Below are positions 33,312 through 42,797 of a DNA stretch of 64,000 nucleotides, piece by piece. Numbering within the stretch: position 1 is the first letter of the stretch; each line of letters opens with the position of its first letter. The stretch covers positions 1-64,000 of the forward strand of contig JAJFKA010000069.1 of NCBI GenBank assembly GCA_021773555.1. Direction: 5' to 3'. The translations under genes were made by a program, and so were the position numbers. A model generated the notes under the pieces. It was not told the origin of the DNA. It saw nothing but the letters and a program-made list of their open reading frames with translations, and did not search any database. Source of the DNA: Gammaproteobacteria bacterium. GTDB taxonomy: Bacteria > Pseudomonadota > Gammaproteobacteria > Pseudomonadales > Azotimanducaceae.

Positions 33312-34928
33312 CTAGAAGCTGATCCGGTACAAAGAGCGGTTGGTTTCTCCCGTAACAATCAGTAAGCCTTCACGCACGAGAGCGATACCATTAAAAACCT
33401 GCGACGGAGGAAAGGCGGGTGAACCAGCCTGGGTACCCGGTGGGATTTCAGCGAGTATGCGACGATCACCGGCTGAATTGACTTCTGTAATGAAACCGAG
33501 ATCTGCTTCAACCACCACGAATCCACGATTCGTCATTACAAACCCTTCCGGCGTCGTTAGATTGTCTGCGACAATCACCGGTTTGTTGAGTTTTTTACCG
33601 GCACTCGCAATCATCAGTATCTGCCCGAGTATTCGGTCGGACACGTAAAGATTTCTCTGCTCAATCAGCAGACCGGTCGGCGCGGGGAGGTCCGTTGCGA
33701 GTTCAATTTCGTGGCCATCTGAAAACGCAACGACCCGATGTTTGCCGTGTTCAGCAACGGTAATATCGCCATTGTAACGAACCGCAGATACCGGTCCCTG
33801 CAGATCAGGATATTGCGCCATGCGTTTCTTCCCGACTGGATCCCAGATCCTGACATCACCATCGAACCATGAGGTCAGGATCAGATTGTCTCCATCGGCT
33901 GCAATGTTCAGAGCACCGCCCATTTCACCGACGCCAACGATGTTTCGCTGCGTCAGAACAGCTTCGCCGGTAGTGATATTGTAGCTGCGGATAGCATGCA
34001 GGTCAGCGACGATCGCCTTGCCATCTTTGATAGTGATACCACCGGCATGCGCCATCCCACCGGGTTGCAGGAATCGAGTTGAACCATCTTTGTTAACGGC
34101 GCTGATAAAGCCGTCGGCGAAACTGGAAACAAACAGCTGGTCCTGATCATCGAAGGCGAAGTTATCGAGACCGGGTGAGAGCTTGGCCGCAACTGTACTC
34201 ACTCCATCAGCGACGCTTGAGATTTCCCCCCTGGCGGTATCGAGGACATGCAGTTCGCCTTTGCTGTTGAATTTGACCGCAGCGGGTGTCTCGAATCCCG
34301 CTGCCTCGACCCGCATACTATTGTCGTCAACATCAAAACTGACGATCTCTCCGGTGAACCAGCGTGGACCATAGAGGCGGTTGTCGGGTCCCCAATCCAT
34401 GCCGTTTAAGCCGCAGCCAGGGCCAAGTGTGTCGCTGATGATCCTTGGTGCAGCCTCGCCGGTGGGATCCAGTTCGTACAGATTTGTACCGAGAAAACAC
34501 TGGGCAACGAACAACCTGCCGTCGGGGGAAAAGGTGATGGGATTGGGACCGGGTGGTAGCTGCGCGGCGATAACTTTTTCACCGGCGGTGTTGAATCCAG
34601 CGACCTCGCCGGTGAGGATTGAGGTCCAGTAAAAAGCACCGTCTGGTGCAAAGGCGATGTCGTCAGGCCCAATGACGCCGTCCCGGGCGGTATAGTGTCT
34701 GACTCGTTCACCTGAATTGGGATCGAGCACCGATATATCTGATCCGACCACTGAAGCCGCGTACAGGAGTCCGTCAGGACCGAAGGCAATGCCGTTGGCA
34801 CCGGCGATGTTAGCCCCGGTGGCAATGATTTCGACCGTAGGGACTAACGGATTTGGTTCGAGCGCGACGTCGCCCTCGGAGCAGGCGACAACCAGCAGCA
34901 GGGGCAAGTATGCGGATAATCGATTCAT
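33312..34928 (-). CDS. Predicted lipoprotein with beta-propeller (NHL/SMP-30-like) repeats
   Basis: A 538-residue protein with a lipoprotein signal ending LLLVVAC. The rest is a repeated beta-propeller with blades like GIAFGPDGLLYAAS, DIAFAPDGAFYWTS, ITFSPDGRLFVAQ and GMDWGPDNRLYG. About ten such units suggest two propellers. Such proteins bind ligands or partner proteins and some are gluconolactonase- or strictosidine-synthase-like. No catalytic site can be assigned. It stands alone, and no partner gene is apparent. Confidence 0.75.
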   Translation of the reverse strand: MNRLSAYLPLLLVVACSEGDVALEPNPLVPTVEIIATGANIAGANGIAFGPDGLLYAASVVGSDISVLDPNSGERVRHYTARDGVIGPDDIAFAPDGAFYWTSILTGEVAGFNTAGEKVIAAQLPPGPNPITFSPDGRLFVAQCFLGTNLYELDPTGEAAPRIISDTLGPGCGLNGMDWGPDNRLYGPRWFTGEIVSFDVDDNSMRVEAAGFETPAAVKFNSKGELHVLDTARGEISSVADGVSTVAAKLSPGLDNFAFDDQDQLFVSSFADGFISAVNKDGSTRFLQPGGMAHAGGITIKDGKAIVADLHAIRSYNITTGEAVLTQRNIVGVGEMGGALNIAADGDNLILTSWFDGDVRIWDPVGKKRMAQYPDLQGPVSAVRYNGDITVAEHGKHRVVAFSDGHEIELATDLPAPTGLLIEQRNLYVSDRILGQILMIASAGKKLNKPVIVADNLTTPEGFVMTNRGFVVVEADLGFITEVNSAGDRRILAEIPPGTQAGSPAFPPSQVFNGIALVREGLLIVTGETNRSLYRISF

Positions 34929-35027
34929 TTGGCGTTCCGGTTGTGGGTTCTGCGTTGTTTGCCGGAGTATAACCAATCCGTTTGTCCGCGTCCCGACACG
35001 GATTTACCAGGGCCCCTGATGAATTAA

Positions 35028-35864
35028 TCAGCCGGGCAGGGGCTTGTCTCCGCCGAGACTGATTCGGTACATCAGGCGTTTTTCACCATGGTAATCGTTG
35101 AGGGGATAGTGCTGGCAGGCTCGATTATCCCAGAATGCAAGACTGCCTGGTGTCCATTTGAACCGACAGGTGTGTGCTTCGCTCGATTGAATAGCGTAGA
35201 GGAATTCGAGCAGTGGGGTGCTTTCCTGTTCCGTCATATCTTCAAACCGGGTGGTATGTGCCCGACTTACGTAGAGCAGTTTTTCGCCTGTTTCCGGGTG
35301 AAGCCTGATGACCGGGTGGGTCGCCTTTAGGTTTTTGGTCGGCCGGTTGCCAATGCGATGCATCCGGGACCGGGCTATGGCGGCTTTGTCTGCATCGTTC
35401 ACGGCGCGTAACTGTGATAACACAGCGGCAAGTCCCGGGGAGAGTGCTTCATAAGCGCTGATCATATTGGCGAACAGCGTATCACCACCGACCTTCGGAA
35501 CCTCAACGGCATAGAGCATAGCGGCCATCGCCGGTGCCTCCAGATACGGCGTGTCAGAGTGCCAGACTCCTCCAAAATTTTCCTGTTCATGGGGAAGCTT
35601 CAGTACCTCAACAACGCAGGGGTAACCGGTAATGCCGTTGACCATGGGGTACGGCACGGGTACGCCGAACCGGGCGGCGAACCTCATGAGTTGTTCGGGT
35701 GTTAGGTCCTGGTCGCGGAAAAAAACCACGTGATGCCTGAGTAGTGCGCGACGGATCTGATCGATGGTGCTGGTCGTCAGCGTCTCGCCGAGATTTAACC
35801 CGGAAATCACAGCACCGATATGTGGCGTCAATTGTTCGACATTTATGTGCTGGGGTTGCTTCAC
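35028..35864 (-). CDS. TauD/TfdA family Fe(II)/2-oxoglutarate dioxygenase
   Basis: The 278-residue frame starting at GTG (35864) contains the iron motif HSD in FGGVWHSDTPY, the distal His in WDNRACQHYPLNDY and the 2-oxoglutarate-binding Arg in RLMYR. The N-terminus LTPHIGAVISGLNL is typical of TauD. A longer open frame extends to 36062, but it lies inside the divergent Nudix gene and looks like noise. Members oxidise taurine, sulfonates, phenoxyacids or related compounds; the substrate is not determinable. Confidence 0.85.
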   Translation of the reverse strand: MKQPQHINVEQLTPHIGAVISGLNLGETLTTSTIDQIRRALLRHHVVFFRDQDLTPEQLMRFAARFGVPVPYPMVNGITGYPCVVEVLKLPHEQENFGGVWHSDTPYLEAPAMAAMLYAVEVPKVGGDTLFANMISAYEALSPGLAAVLSQLRAVNDADKAAIARSRMHRIGNRPTKNLKATHPVIRLHPETGEKLLYVSRAHTTRFEDMTEQESTPLLEFLYAIQSSEAHTCRFKWTPGSLAFWDNRACQHYPLNDYHGEKRLMYRISLGGDKPLPG

Positions 35865-35867
35865 ATT

Positions 35868-35876
35868 TGTTATAAT
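35868..35876 (+). promoter_or_regulatory. Extended -10 promoter element for the Nudix gene
   Basis: TGTTATAAT is an extended -10 (TGn-TATAAT) between the TauD-type and Nudix genes. I found no good -35. Transcription would start near 35883, only a few bases before the assigned GTG, so the transcript may be nearly leaderless or the real start may be later. Confidence 0.4.
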
Positions 35877-35887
35877 CTCGCCTTCGC

Positions 35888-36538
35888 GTGGAAGAAACAA
35901 TCGCTCGCTTGCAATATCCAACCCTTGAACCTGATCTGAACAGCATTCGCGCTTTATTTGACGGCAATGCCGCTCATCTGGAGCTGCGCAATCCCCATCG
36001 GGAGACTCCTGTGAGTGACACGGTGCGAAACCGTGCGCGGTCGTCCGCGGTGCTGATACCAATTGTTGAGGGCCCGGAACCCACGGTCCTGGTCACCCGG
36101 CGCACCTCGAAAATAAGATTCGGTGGCCATATTTGTTTTCCCGGAGGCACAAGAGACGACTCGGATGATTCCGCGGTTGCGACTGCACTGCGGGAAACAC
36201 AGGAGGAAATTTCACTCTCAGGAGAATTTGTAGAAGTTCTTGGTGAGCTTGGCCCTTACTACACACAGGCGGGTTTCAGGATCACACCAGTCATAGGGCT
36301 CGTGAAGCGTGGATTTAAAATGGAACCTAATCCAGAGGAAGTTGAACAGATCTACCAGATTTCGCTACGCAGGATACTCGATGCAACCAGCTACCAGTTG
36401 AACTGGCATACGCCAAAACGCGGCCATTACGCTTATCATGAGGGTGATGTTCGAGTCGCTGGTCCGACGGTATCCTTACTTATCGGATTGTATGAGACGC
36501 TGCTGCGCAATCAGGGATTTGTGTTGGCGGCGTCGTGA
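35888..36538 (+). CDS. Nudix hydrolase, CoA pyrophosphatase (NudL)-like
   Basis: A 216-residue Nudix protein with a GGTRDD...ALRETQEEISL box. The first Glu of the Nudix motif is Asp, as in the NudL/YeaB subgroup, which often has a GGKxDPxD pattern. The neighbouring segment FPGGTRDDSDDSA and the middle GPYYTQAGFRITPVIGLV support this group. Members cleave CoA derivatives, limiting or recycling CoA. The GTG start is assigned from the frame. The gene overlaps the convergent MerC gene by 28 bp. Confidence 0.85.
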   Translation: MEETIARLQYPTLEPDLNSIRALFDGNAAHLELRNPHRETPVSDTVRNRARSSAVLIPIVEGPEPTVLVTRRTSKIRFGGHICFPGGTRDDSDDSAVATALRETQEEISLSGEFVEVLGELGPYYTQAGFRITPVIGLVKRGFKMEPNPEEVEQIYQISLRRILDATSYQLNWHTPKRGHYAYHEGDVRVAGPTVSLLIGLYETLLRNQGFVLAAS

Positions 36539-36969
36539 TCACTGAGTTCATCGTGGTCACAGTCCGCACGTCGACAGCAACGATAATTTTGAATATGTGC
36601 AATGGCGAGGGTGATACCGCCCAGCGTCGTTACAATTCTTTCTCCCAGCAAGCCAAAGAGTAAATGCCCCCAGATTGCCGTGATCGTAAGAATGATCAAG
36701 CCGACGGCCCCCAGGGTCATCGTCAACAAATCCTTGTGCTTGCGACAACCCACCGTTAACGCGACTAAACTGGTCGGTAGAATCAGCACCAGCATGATCA
36801 TGTGGAATGACTGCTCTTCGAGCAGGCTGCCCTGGGCGATGGGAAACAGCGTCACCATGATTGGCAGGGCCAGGCAATGCAACATACAGGTACCGGATAG
36901 AAACACTCCGAGACTGTCCAGAGTGAACTTTTTCTCGTTTCCGGGTGAATTTTCGCTGTGATGATTCAT
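36511..36969 (-). CDS. MerC-domain membrane protein
   Basis: A 152-residue membrane protein with about four helices and the motif SGTCMLHCLALPIMV, which carries the paired Cys typical of MerC mercury transporters. There is a Cys/His-rich C-terminus (CCRRADCDHDELSDHD) that could bind metal. No merR, merA or merP is seen nearby, so this is likely a chromosomal MerC homolog with a possibly different metal role. It converges on the Nudix gene, whose 3' end it overlaps. Confidence 0.8.
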   Translation of the reverse strand: MNHHSENSPGNEKKFTLDSLGVFLSGTCMLHCLALPIMVTLFPIAQGSLLEEQSFHMIMLVLILPTSLVALTVGCRKHKDLLTMTLGAVGLIILTITAIWGHLLFGLLGERIVTTLGGITLAIAHIQNYRCCRRADCDHDELSDHDAANTNP

Positions 36970-37074
36970 GGCGGCGCTTTTATATCACAAACCCCGCTAA
37001 CTTTCTTGATAAATAGCCAACGCCTGGCCTGAATCTTCCCCTATAATACACCGCAAAAAGCAGTGAATGATCCC

Positions 37075-37755
37075 ATGGCCAATAGCCCGATATTCAGTCG
37101 TTTGTTCGGTCGCTCTCCGATCGCCCCGATGCAGCAACATATGAAAATTTCGTCGGAATGTGTGGCGAAGTTACCCGATTACTTTGGTGCGGTTTTCCAA
37201 GAGGACTGGGAAGCAGTTCAGCAATATTATGATGAAATTGGCGAACTCGAGGACCGGGCCGACGGTATAAAAAGAGAGATTCGGATTAATCTGCCGAAGA
37301 GCCTGTTCCTGCCGGTATCCCGATCGGACCTGTTAGAACTGTTGCATTTGCAGGATAAAATTCCCAACCGGGCCAAGGACATCGCCGGCCTCGTCCTCGG
37401 GCGTAAAATGGCGATGCCTCAGCCCATCCATGAGGTTTTGCGTGAATACATTAAGCTGTCAGTGACGGCGACCGAATATGCGCTGAGTGCGATGGAAGAA
37501 CTTGATGAATTGCTGGTGGCGGGTTTCAGTGGTCGCGAAATTCTGTCCATCGAGAAACTGCTGGGTTCACTTGGCGACGTTGAGCATGAGTCTGATGTCA
37601 AGCAACGAGAAGTTCGCAGCAAGCTCATGGCGGTTGAGATGGAAATGAATCCGATTGACGCCATGTTCATTTACAGGGTTATTGACTGGATTGGTGATCT
37701 TGCGGATGACTCACAGACCGTTGGCAACCGTATGCTGTACCTGATCGCACGATAG
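37075..37755 (+). CDS. DUF47/PhoU-like phosphate transport regulator
   Basis: A 226-residue helical protein of the TIGR00153/DUF47 group. It starts NSPIFSRLFGRSPIAPMQQH, with the helical pair ETADGIKREIRIN-like segment (DRADGIKREIRINLPKSLF) and ending in IGDLADDSQTVGNRM. Members typically stand before PiT transporters and modulate them. An in-frame GTG at 37063 is an alternative start; the ATG at 37075 gives the family N-terminus. A TATAAT at 37042-37047 lies upstream. Confidence 0.85.
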   Translation: MANSPIFSRLFGRSPIAPMQQHMKISSECVAKLPDYFGAVFQEDWEAVQQYYDEIGELEDRADGIKREIRINLPKSLFLPVSRSDLLELLHLQDKIPNRAKDIAGLVLGRKMAMPQPIHEVLREYIKLSVTATEYALSAMEELDELLVAGFSGREILSIEKLLGSLGDVEHESDVKQREVRSKLMAVEMEMNPIDAMFIYRVIDWIGDLADDSQTVGNRMLYLIAR

Positions 37756-37775
37756 AATAATAAAAGGCAAAGTAT

Positions 37776-39044
37776 ATGGGCGTTATCGAAGATTATGGCA
37801 GCCTGCTGCTTTTACTCGCGATCATTTTTGGATTTTTTATGGCGTGGGGGGTTGGCGCCAACGATGTCGCCAATGCTATGGGCACCTCGGTTGGTGCCAA
37901 AGCAATCACCATCAAGCAGGCCATTATTATTGCGATGATTTTTGAATTTGCCGGGGCTTATCTTGCGGGTGGCGAGGTTACATCAACTATCCGCAAGGGA
38001 ATTGTTGATCCCGAACTGCTGGGTGAGAATCCGGAGTTACTTGTTTACGGCATGATGGCATCTCTGCTGGCAGCGGGCATCTGGCTGATGATAGCCAGCA
38101 CCTTCGGCTGGCCGGTTTCGACAACACACAGTATCGTTGGCGCTATTGTTGGATTTGCCTCGGTCGGGATTTCAGTTGATGCCGTTAACTGGGCCAAGGT
38201 TGCTGAAATTGTTTCGAGTTGGGTGATATCCCCGGTGCTTGCAGGAACCATGTCTTTTCTGCTTTACCTTAGTGTCCGCCGGTTTATTTTTAATACCGAT
38301 GACCCGTTTATTAGCGCAAAACGTTATGTCCCGATCTATATTTTCCTGGTGGGTTTTGTGATCTCTATGGTTACCATGGTCAAGGGACTAAAACATGTGG
38401 GCCTGGATCTTTCGTTTGAACAGTCCATTTTCTATGCGCTTGGATTTGCCCTGTTGCTGTCGTTGGTAGGCGTGGCGATTATCGGCAGGATCAAGCGGCC
38501 GTATGCTTCTGTGCATCAGAATCTCATGAGCGTCGAGCGTATTTTTGGTGTGCTGATGATATTCACCGCCTGTTCCATGGCATTTGCCCATGGCTCAAAC
38601 GATGTGGCCAATGCGATTGGACCCCTGGCGGCAATTAACAGCATTATTTCCAGTGGTGGTCAGGTAACGCAAAATGCAGGAATGCCAAGCTGGTTACTGT
38701 TGCTTGGTGGTGGCGGAATTGTCGCCGGTCTGGCGCTATATGGATATCGGGTCATGCGCACCATCGGCACGCACATTACAGAACTCACACCCAGCAGCGG
38801 TTTTGCCGCTGAACTGGCAGCGGCGACCACGGTTGTTGTTGCCTCGGGTGCAAGTCTGCCGGTCTCAACGACACACACCCTGGTCGGTGGCGTACTGGGG
38901 GTTGGTCTGGCGCGAGGATTGTCTGCGCTTAATCTGCGCGTCGTGGGCACCATTTTTGTGTCATGGATGATAACCCTGCCAGTGGGTGCTGGTCTCGCAA
39001 TCTTCTTCTTTTACGTATTCAAGGCGATCTTTGGCACAGGATAG
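37776..39044 (+). CDS. PiT family inorganic phosphate transporter
   Basis: A 422-residue permease with about eleven helices and the two PiT signature repeats, GANDVANAMGTSVGA near the N-terminus and GSNDVANAIGPLAA in the second half. It co-transports phosphate with sodium or protons. The start lies 20 bp after the PhoU-like gene, so both are co-transcribed. No Pho box was recognised. This pair is a common arrangement. Confidence 0.95.
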   Translation: MGVIEDYGSLLLLLAIIFGFFMAWGVGANDVANAMGTSVGAKAITIKQAIIIAMIFEFAGAYLAGGEVTSTIRKGIVDPELLGENPELLVYGMMASLLAAGIWLMIASTFGWPVSTTHSIVGAIVGFASVGISVDAVNWAKVAEIVSSWVISPVLAGTMSFLLYLSVRRFIFNTDDPFISAKRYVPIYIFLVGFVISMVTMVKGLKHVGLDLSFEQSIFYALGFALLLSLVGVAIIGRIKRPYASVHQNLMSVERIFGVLMIFTACSMAFAHGSNDVANAIGPLAAINSIISSGGQVTQNAGMPSWLLLLGGGGIVAGLALYGYRVMRTIGTHITELTPSSGFAAELAAATTVVVASGASLPVSTTHTLVGGVLGVGLARGLSALNLRVVGTIFVSWMITLPVGAGLAIFFFYVFKAIFGTG

Positions 39045-39077
39045 AACAAGTGGCCTGGATCCAGAGGAATCCACAGC

Positions 39078-41174
39078 TTAGACAACTTCCACGTTAACCG
39101 GTATACCAGTCATAAATGACTGGTTACTCAGTTTCTCATAGCTGCCCGGACCGGAGGGCAGGAGTTCGTTGGCGTTGACGCCTGGATATTGTTTCGCAAC
39201 GCGCATACCTGTCTTCTGGTGTCCCCAACCGTGCGTCATCGCCACCGTGCCAATTTTCAAACTGTTATCCAGGCTGACCCGAGTGGTGACCTGACCATTG
39301 CTGTTGAAAACTCTGACCTCGGAGGCCTCCCCAAGATTTCTGGCACGCGCATCATTGGGATGCATATAGATCGGATTCGACTGGTGGCTGGCACGCTTGA
39401 GTGACTTGATATTATGAAACCAGCTATTGATCATGTAGTTGGTGCGCCGTGAAATCATTTTCAGTTGATCTGCCGGTTCGGCGCTAATTTCATCGAAGAT
39501 CGCCTGACAATTTAACAATGCCTCGGCAAACTGCGGCGGACAGCAGTTGACCCGGCCGGATTCAGTCTGGATCGCGGTGCTGAAGAATTTACCTGCTATG
39601 GTTTTAGGTAAGACTGCGGTCTGGTTCGGCATCGACCCGATGTCCGAAACACTGAGATCGCTGTGTTGCAACATGTGATTGATACGGCCAAAAAGATCCG
39701 GCTGCTCATCATCAACATCCGTCTCGAAGCCCTGGTCTTGTTCTATTTTTCCTAAAATCCACCACTCCGGCTTTCGTTCCGCCACAGGCGGTACAATTCG
39801 ATCCGTGACCTGAACGAAGGGCTGCGCCTGCAGGCCGAGTCCACAGAGGTTGATATCAGGTCGCTCATACATATCGGTTGCAGGCAGTACTACATCTGCA
39901 AGTTCTGCGGTCGCGTTGGGATAAATGTCGATGACGACCAGAAATTCCAGTTTCTCGATTGCCTGCGCCAGTCGTTTGCTGTTCCCGACCGAAATGAGCG
40001 GATTACCGGAAATAACAATGAGTCCACGGACGGGATTTTCTTCAGCCAGAATCATATCTGCGAGCAGGTTACCCGGGAGTGAACCGCGAATTCTTCGAAC
40101 CTCGCCGAAAGGAGAAGGTTCGTAGCGAATCTGGTTTTCCGGAACCTTGCCAGCCTTAGCCGCCGGATAGAACCCTTTTGAATAAATGTTGCCGCCCTGG
40201 CGGTCAAGATTACCTGTGACCGTGCTCAGCATAAATAGCAACCAATAGGCGAGGGTACCCTGACGCCCCATATTCACCCCGGTAGACATGTAGACTGAGG
40301 CGCGATCAGCAGCGGCGAATTCATCAGCCAGTTCGCGGATTTCCTGCGCCGAAATACCGACGACCGGCGCCACAAGGTCAGGCGAATAATCCTTGATAAA
40401 CGTGATCAGCCCATCAACATTATCGGCATGTTCAATCAGGTAGTTATTATCGAACTGGTTCGTTCCGTGGAGGTGATGCAGTATAGACGCCATCAGATAG
40501 ACATCAGTGTCGGGATTGACCTTGACCACCTTGCCGATTCCTGCAACGGATTCATTTTCCCTGGGGTCAACGAAACGAATGCGGGCACCGCGCTTTTTTG
40601 CGTTACGCAAGGCAGCCATTGGGTCCGCGATCGAAATGAAGCTCATGTGGGAAATACGTGGATTGGAGCCAAAAACTAACAGGAAGTCGGTATGCTCTAT
40701 ATCCGGGATAGGGTGGATGGTGCTGGAGCCAAAAAAAGCCTCACTACCGGCAAATTTGTTGCTGCAATCCTGCGTCCCCGAACTGAAGTTCCTGCGAATC
40801 TCATTCTTGATGAGGAACGAGCCAATCGCCGGTCCAGCGGTCGAGTTAAACGCCAGCGGGTTCCCGGTGTAGGAAGCCAGTGCATCTGGTCCATAGCGAG
40901 CTTTCAGGTCCGCTATTCTGTCAGCGACAGTTTTGGTTGCGACCGGCCAGCTTGCCCGAATCAGTTTGCCGGTGCCAGATCGTACGAATGGGTGATTTAA
41001 CCGGTCGGGGTCATTGTGAATATCGAGAGTTGCAAGCCCTTTGTGACAGGCGAAGCCGCGGGTGACGGGGTGATCCTTATCCGGTTTCAAAGAAACGATT
41101 TCGTCGTTTTCAACCTCGGCAATCAAAGCACAGGATGGCTCACAGACTCGACAAAATGTATTCACTGTTTTCAT
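39078..41174 (-). CDS. Molybdopterin oxidoreductase (DMSO reductase family)
   Basis: A 698-residue protein that binds an N-terminal 4Fe-4S cluster through C8, C11, C15 and C43. Cys137 in TQDCSNKFAG sits where formate dehydrogenases carry their Mo/W-ligating Cys or Sec (E. coli FdhF U140), so it is the likely metal ligand. The body has VFGSNPRISH, the pterin-binding SGNPLISVGNS, and the C-terminal molydopterin-dinucleotide-binding domain (MHPNDARARNLGEASEVRV). No Tat signal is seen, so it is cytoplasmic. No electron-transfer partner gene lies nearby. The chosen start follows the family, and the longer frame to 41216 adds only 14 residues. Confidence 0.85.
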   Translation of the reverse strand: MKTVNTFCRVCEPSCALIAEVENDEIVSLKPDKDHPVTRGFACHKGLATLDIHNDPDRLNHPFVRSGTGKLIRASWPVATKTVADRIADLKARYGPDALASYTGNPLAFNSTAGPAIGSFLIKNEIRRNFSSGTQDCSNKFAGSEAFFGSSTIHPIPDIEHTDFLLVFGSNPRISHMSFISIADPMAALRNAKKRGARIRFVDPRENESVAGIGKVVKVNPDTDVYLMASILHHLHGTNQFDNNYLIEHADNVDGLITFIKDYSPDLVAPVVGISAQEIRELADEFAAADRASVYMSTGVNMGRQGTLAYWLLFMLSTVTGNLDRQGGNIYSKGFYPAAKAGKVPENQIRYEPSPFGEVRRIRGSLPGNLLADMILAEENPVRGLIVISGNPLISVGNSKRLAQAIEKLEFLVVIDIYPNATAELADVVLPATDMYERPDINLCGLGLQAQPFVQVTDRIVPPVAERKPEWWILGKIEQDQGFETDVDDEQPDLFGRINHMLQHSDLSVSDIGSMPNQTAVLPKTIAGKFFSTAIQTESGRVNCCPPQFAEALLNCQAIFDEISAEPADQLKMISRRTNYMINSWFHNIKSLKRASHQSNPIYMHPNDARARNLGEASEVRVFNSNGQVTTRVSLDNSLKIGTVAMTHGWGHQKTGMRVAKQYPGVNANELLPSGPGSYEKLSNQSFMTGIPVNVEVV

Positions 41175-41239
41175 GTTGGCTTCAGTCCGGAAAGGTAATA
41201 GCATCGAGAATGCCACTTTTTCACAGCAGAGTTAAGTAG

Positions 41240-41941
41240 ATGTTTAAAGAATCCAGGGTCGTGATAACCGGGGCTGCGGGTGCTCTCGGTCGATCCGTCG
41301 TCGAATTTTTTGAAAACGAGGGCGCTCATGTCGCTGCCCTTGACTTAAACCAGGGACTGCTGGACGCTGCATTTCCCCGGAAAAAACCAAATGGACTATA
41401 CCTGGATTGTGATCTTACCAAACGCGCCTCCTGCGCGGCGGCCTGTACCCACGTGATCGCTGAATATGGGCACATCGATATCCTGTGCAATATCGCCGGG
41501 GGGTTCCTGATGGGTGATGAAGTTCATGAAACCAGCGATAAAACCTGGGACTTCCTGTTTGACTTAAATACCCGTTCGATTCTCAATATGAGTGCCGCGG
41601 TGGTCCCCGGGATGAAGGACCGGGGTGCTGGCAAGGTGGTCAACGTCGCAGCAAAAGCTGCGTTATCAGGTGCCGCCCGAATGGGTGTCTATACAGCGAC
41701 CAAAGCGGCTGTCATGCGACTCACCGAAAGCATGGCCCTGGAACTAAGGGACGAGGGCATCAACGTGAATTGCATTATGCCGGGCGTCATCGATACACCG
41801 AGGAATCGGATCGATATGCCCGATGCTGATCACACCCGCTGGGTAGCCCCGACGGACATCGCGCGGGTTATTGGTTTTCTGTGTGGACCGCAGTCCATAG
41901 CGATACATGGCGCCGCCATACCTGTCGACGGGCTGTCCTGA
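41240..41941 (+). CDS. SDR family oxidoreductase
   Basis: A 233-residue short-chain dehydrogenase with GAAGALGRS (TGxxxGxG), a Ser in NVAAKAALSG and the catalytic YTATK. It is a shorter, more divergent SDR than the one at 25.7 kb, with a C-terminal FLCGPQSIAIHGAAIPVDG. It faces the molybdopterin gene across a 65-bp divergent region. The enoyl-CoA hydratase gene follows 52 bp downstream, so beta-oxidation-like catabolism is possible. Confidence 0.85.
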   Translation: MFKESRVVITGAAGALGRSVVEFFENEGAHVAALDLNQGLLDAAFPRKKPNGLYLDCDLTKRASCAAACTHVIAEYGHIDILCNIAGGFLMGDEVHETSDKTWDFLFDLNTRSILNMSAAVVPGMKDRGAGKVVNVAAKAALSGAARMGVYTATKAAVMRLTESMALELRDEGINVNCIMPGVIDTPRNRIDMPDADHTRWVAPTDIARVIGFLCGPQSIAIHGAAIPVDGLS

Positions 41942-41993
41942 AGCTGTCAAATACAAACTGTCATGTAACTTTTATAGGAAAGGGGAGAACGCA

Positions 41994-42776
41994 TTGAGTA
42001 ACTGGATATTGTATGAGGTGTCCGATCACATCGCCACGGTGACGATAAATCGGCCAGAGAAAAAGAATGCCATGTCCTACCAGATGCTGGCGGAATTCAT
42101 TGAGACCATGGCACGGGCAAGCGCTGACGAGGATGCGAGGGTGGTGATCCTGACCGGCATTGATGGTTCATTTTGTGCCGGTACGGACCTTGCGGACCTG
42201 GCGACAATACCGGGGGAGAGTCGCGGCCTGCGTGGCAGTGCGGAAGAGCGTTCCAAATGGTGGCCGATTATTGCCTGCAGGAAGCCGACTATTTGTGCGA
42301 TTGACGGCCCGGCAGTTGGTATGGGGGCAGAATTCACGTCCCAGTGCGATATACGGATCGCATCAACCCGTGCCAGGTTTGCCTGGAATTTTGCTCACCG
42401 GGGGTTAGTCCCTGACACGGGTGCTGGAAGCTGGCTGTTACCAAAACTTGTTGGCGTATCCCAGGCGTTCTGGTTGCTCTACTCCGGGGAATTTATCTCC
42501 GCACGAGAAGCGCACGAATTGAAATATGTCAGCGCGGTGTTCGAACCGGAGGAACTCCTCGAGCAGGCACGGTCGATGGCAAAAACCATTATGCAGGGCT
42601 CACCGTTCTCGCACGATAGAATCAAATCACTGGTTTATGAGGGCCTTGGGATTGATGTCTCTGAACATATGGAACATCACACAAAAGCGCTGGCTGAATG
42701 TTTCAAGTCCGAGGACCATAAAGAAGGCGTCGCATCATTCCTTGAGCGGCGACCCGCTTCCTTCTCTGGTCGATAG
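41994..42776 (+). CDS. Enoyl-CoA hydratase/isomerase family protein
   Basis: The 260-residue crotonase starts at TTG (41994), favoured by the strong AAAGGGGAG seven bases upstream; the earlier frame to 41907 runs into the SDR gene. The ATIN-RPEKKNAMS segment, the oxyanion-hole regions FCAGTDLADLA and GPAVGMGAEFTSQCDI, and a helical C-terminus define it. Crotonase enzymes hydrate or isomerise enoyl-CoA. The gene probably belongs with the SDR. Confidence 0.9.
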   Translation: MSNWILYEVSDHIATVTINRPEKKNAMSYQMLAEFIETMARASADEDARVVILTGIDGSFCAGTDLADLATIPGESRGLRGSAEERSKWWPIIACRKPTICAIDGPAVGMGAEFTSQCDIRIASTRARFAWNFAHRGLVPDTGAGSWLLPKLVGVSQAFWLLYSGEFISAREAHELKYVSAVFEPEELLEQARSMAKTIMQGSPFSHDRIKSLVYEGLGIDVSEHMEHHTKALAECFKSEDHKEGVASFLERRPASFSGR

Positions 42777-42797
42777 CTGCTCCCTCGTGCAGGCGTT

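Noticed and set aside
35865-36062. N-terminal extension of the TauD-type gene
   Set aside because: It lies inside the divergent Nudix gene and has no TauD similarity.
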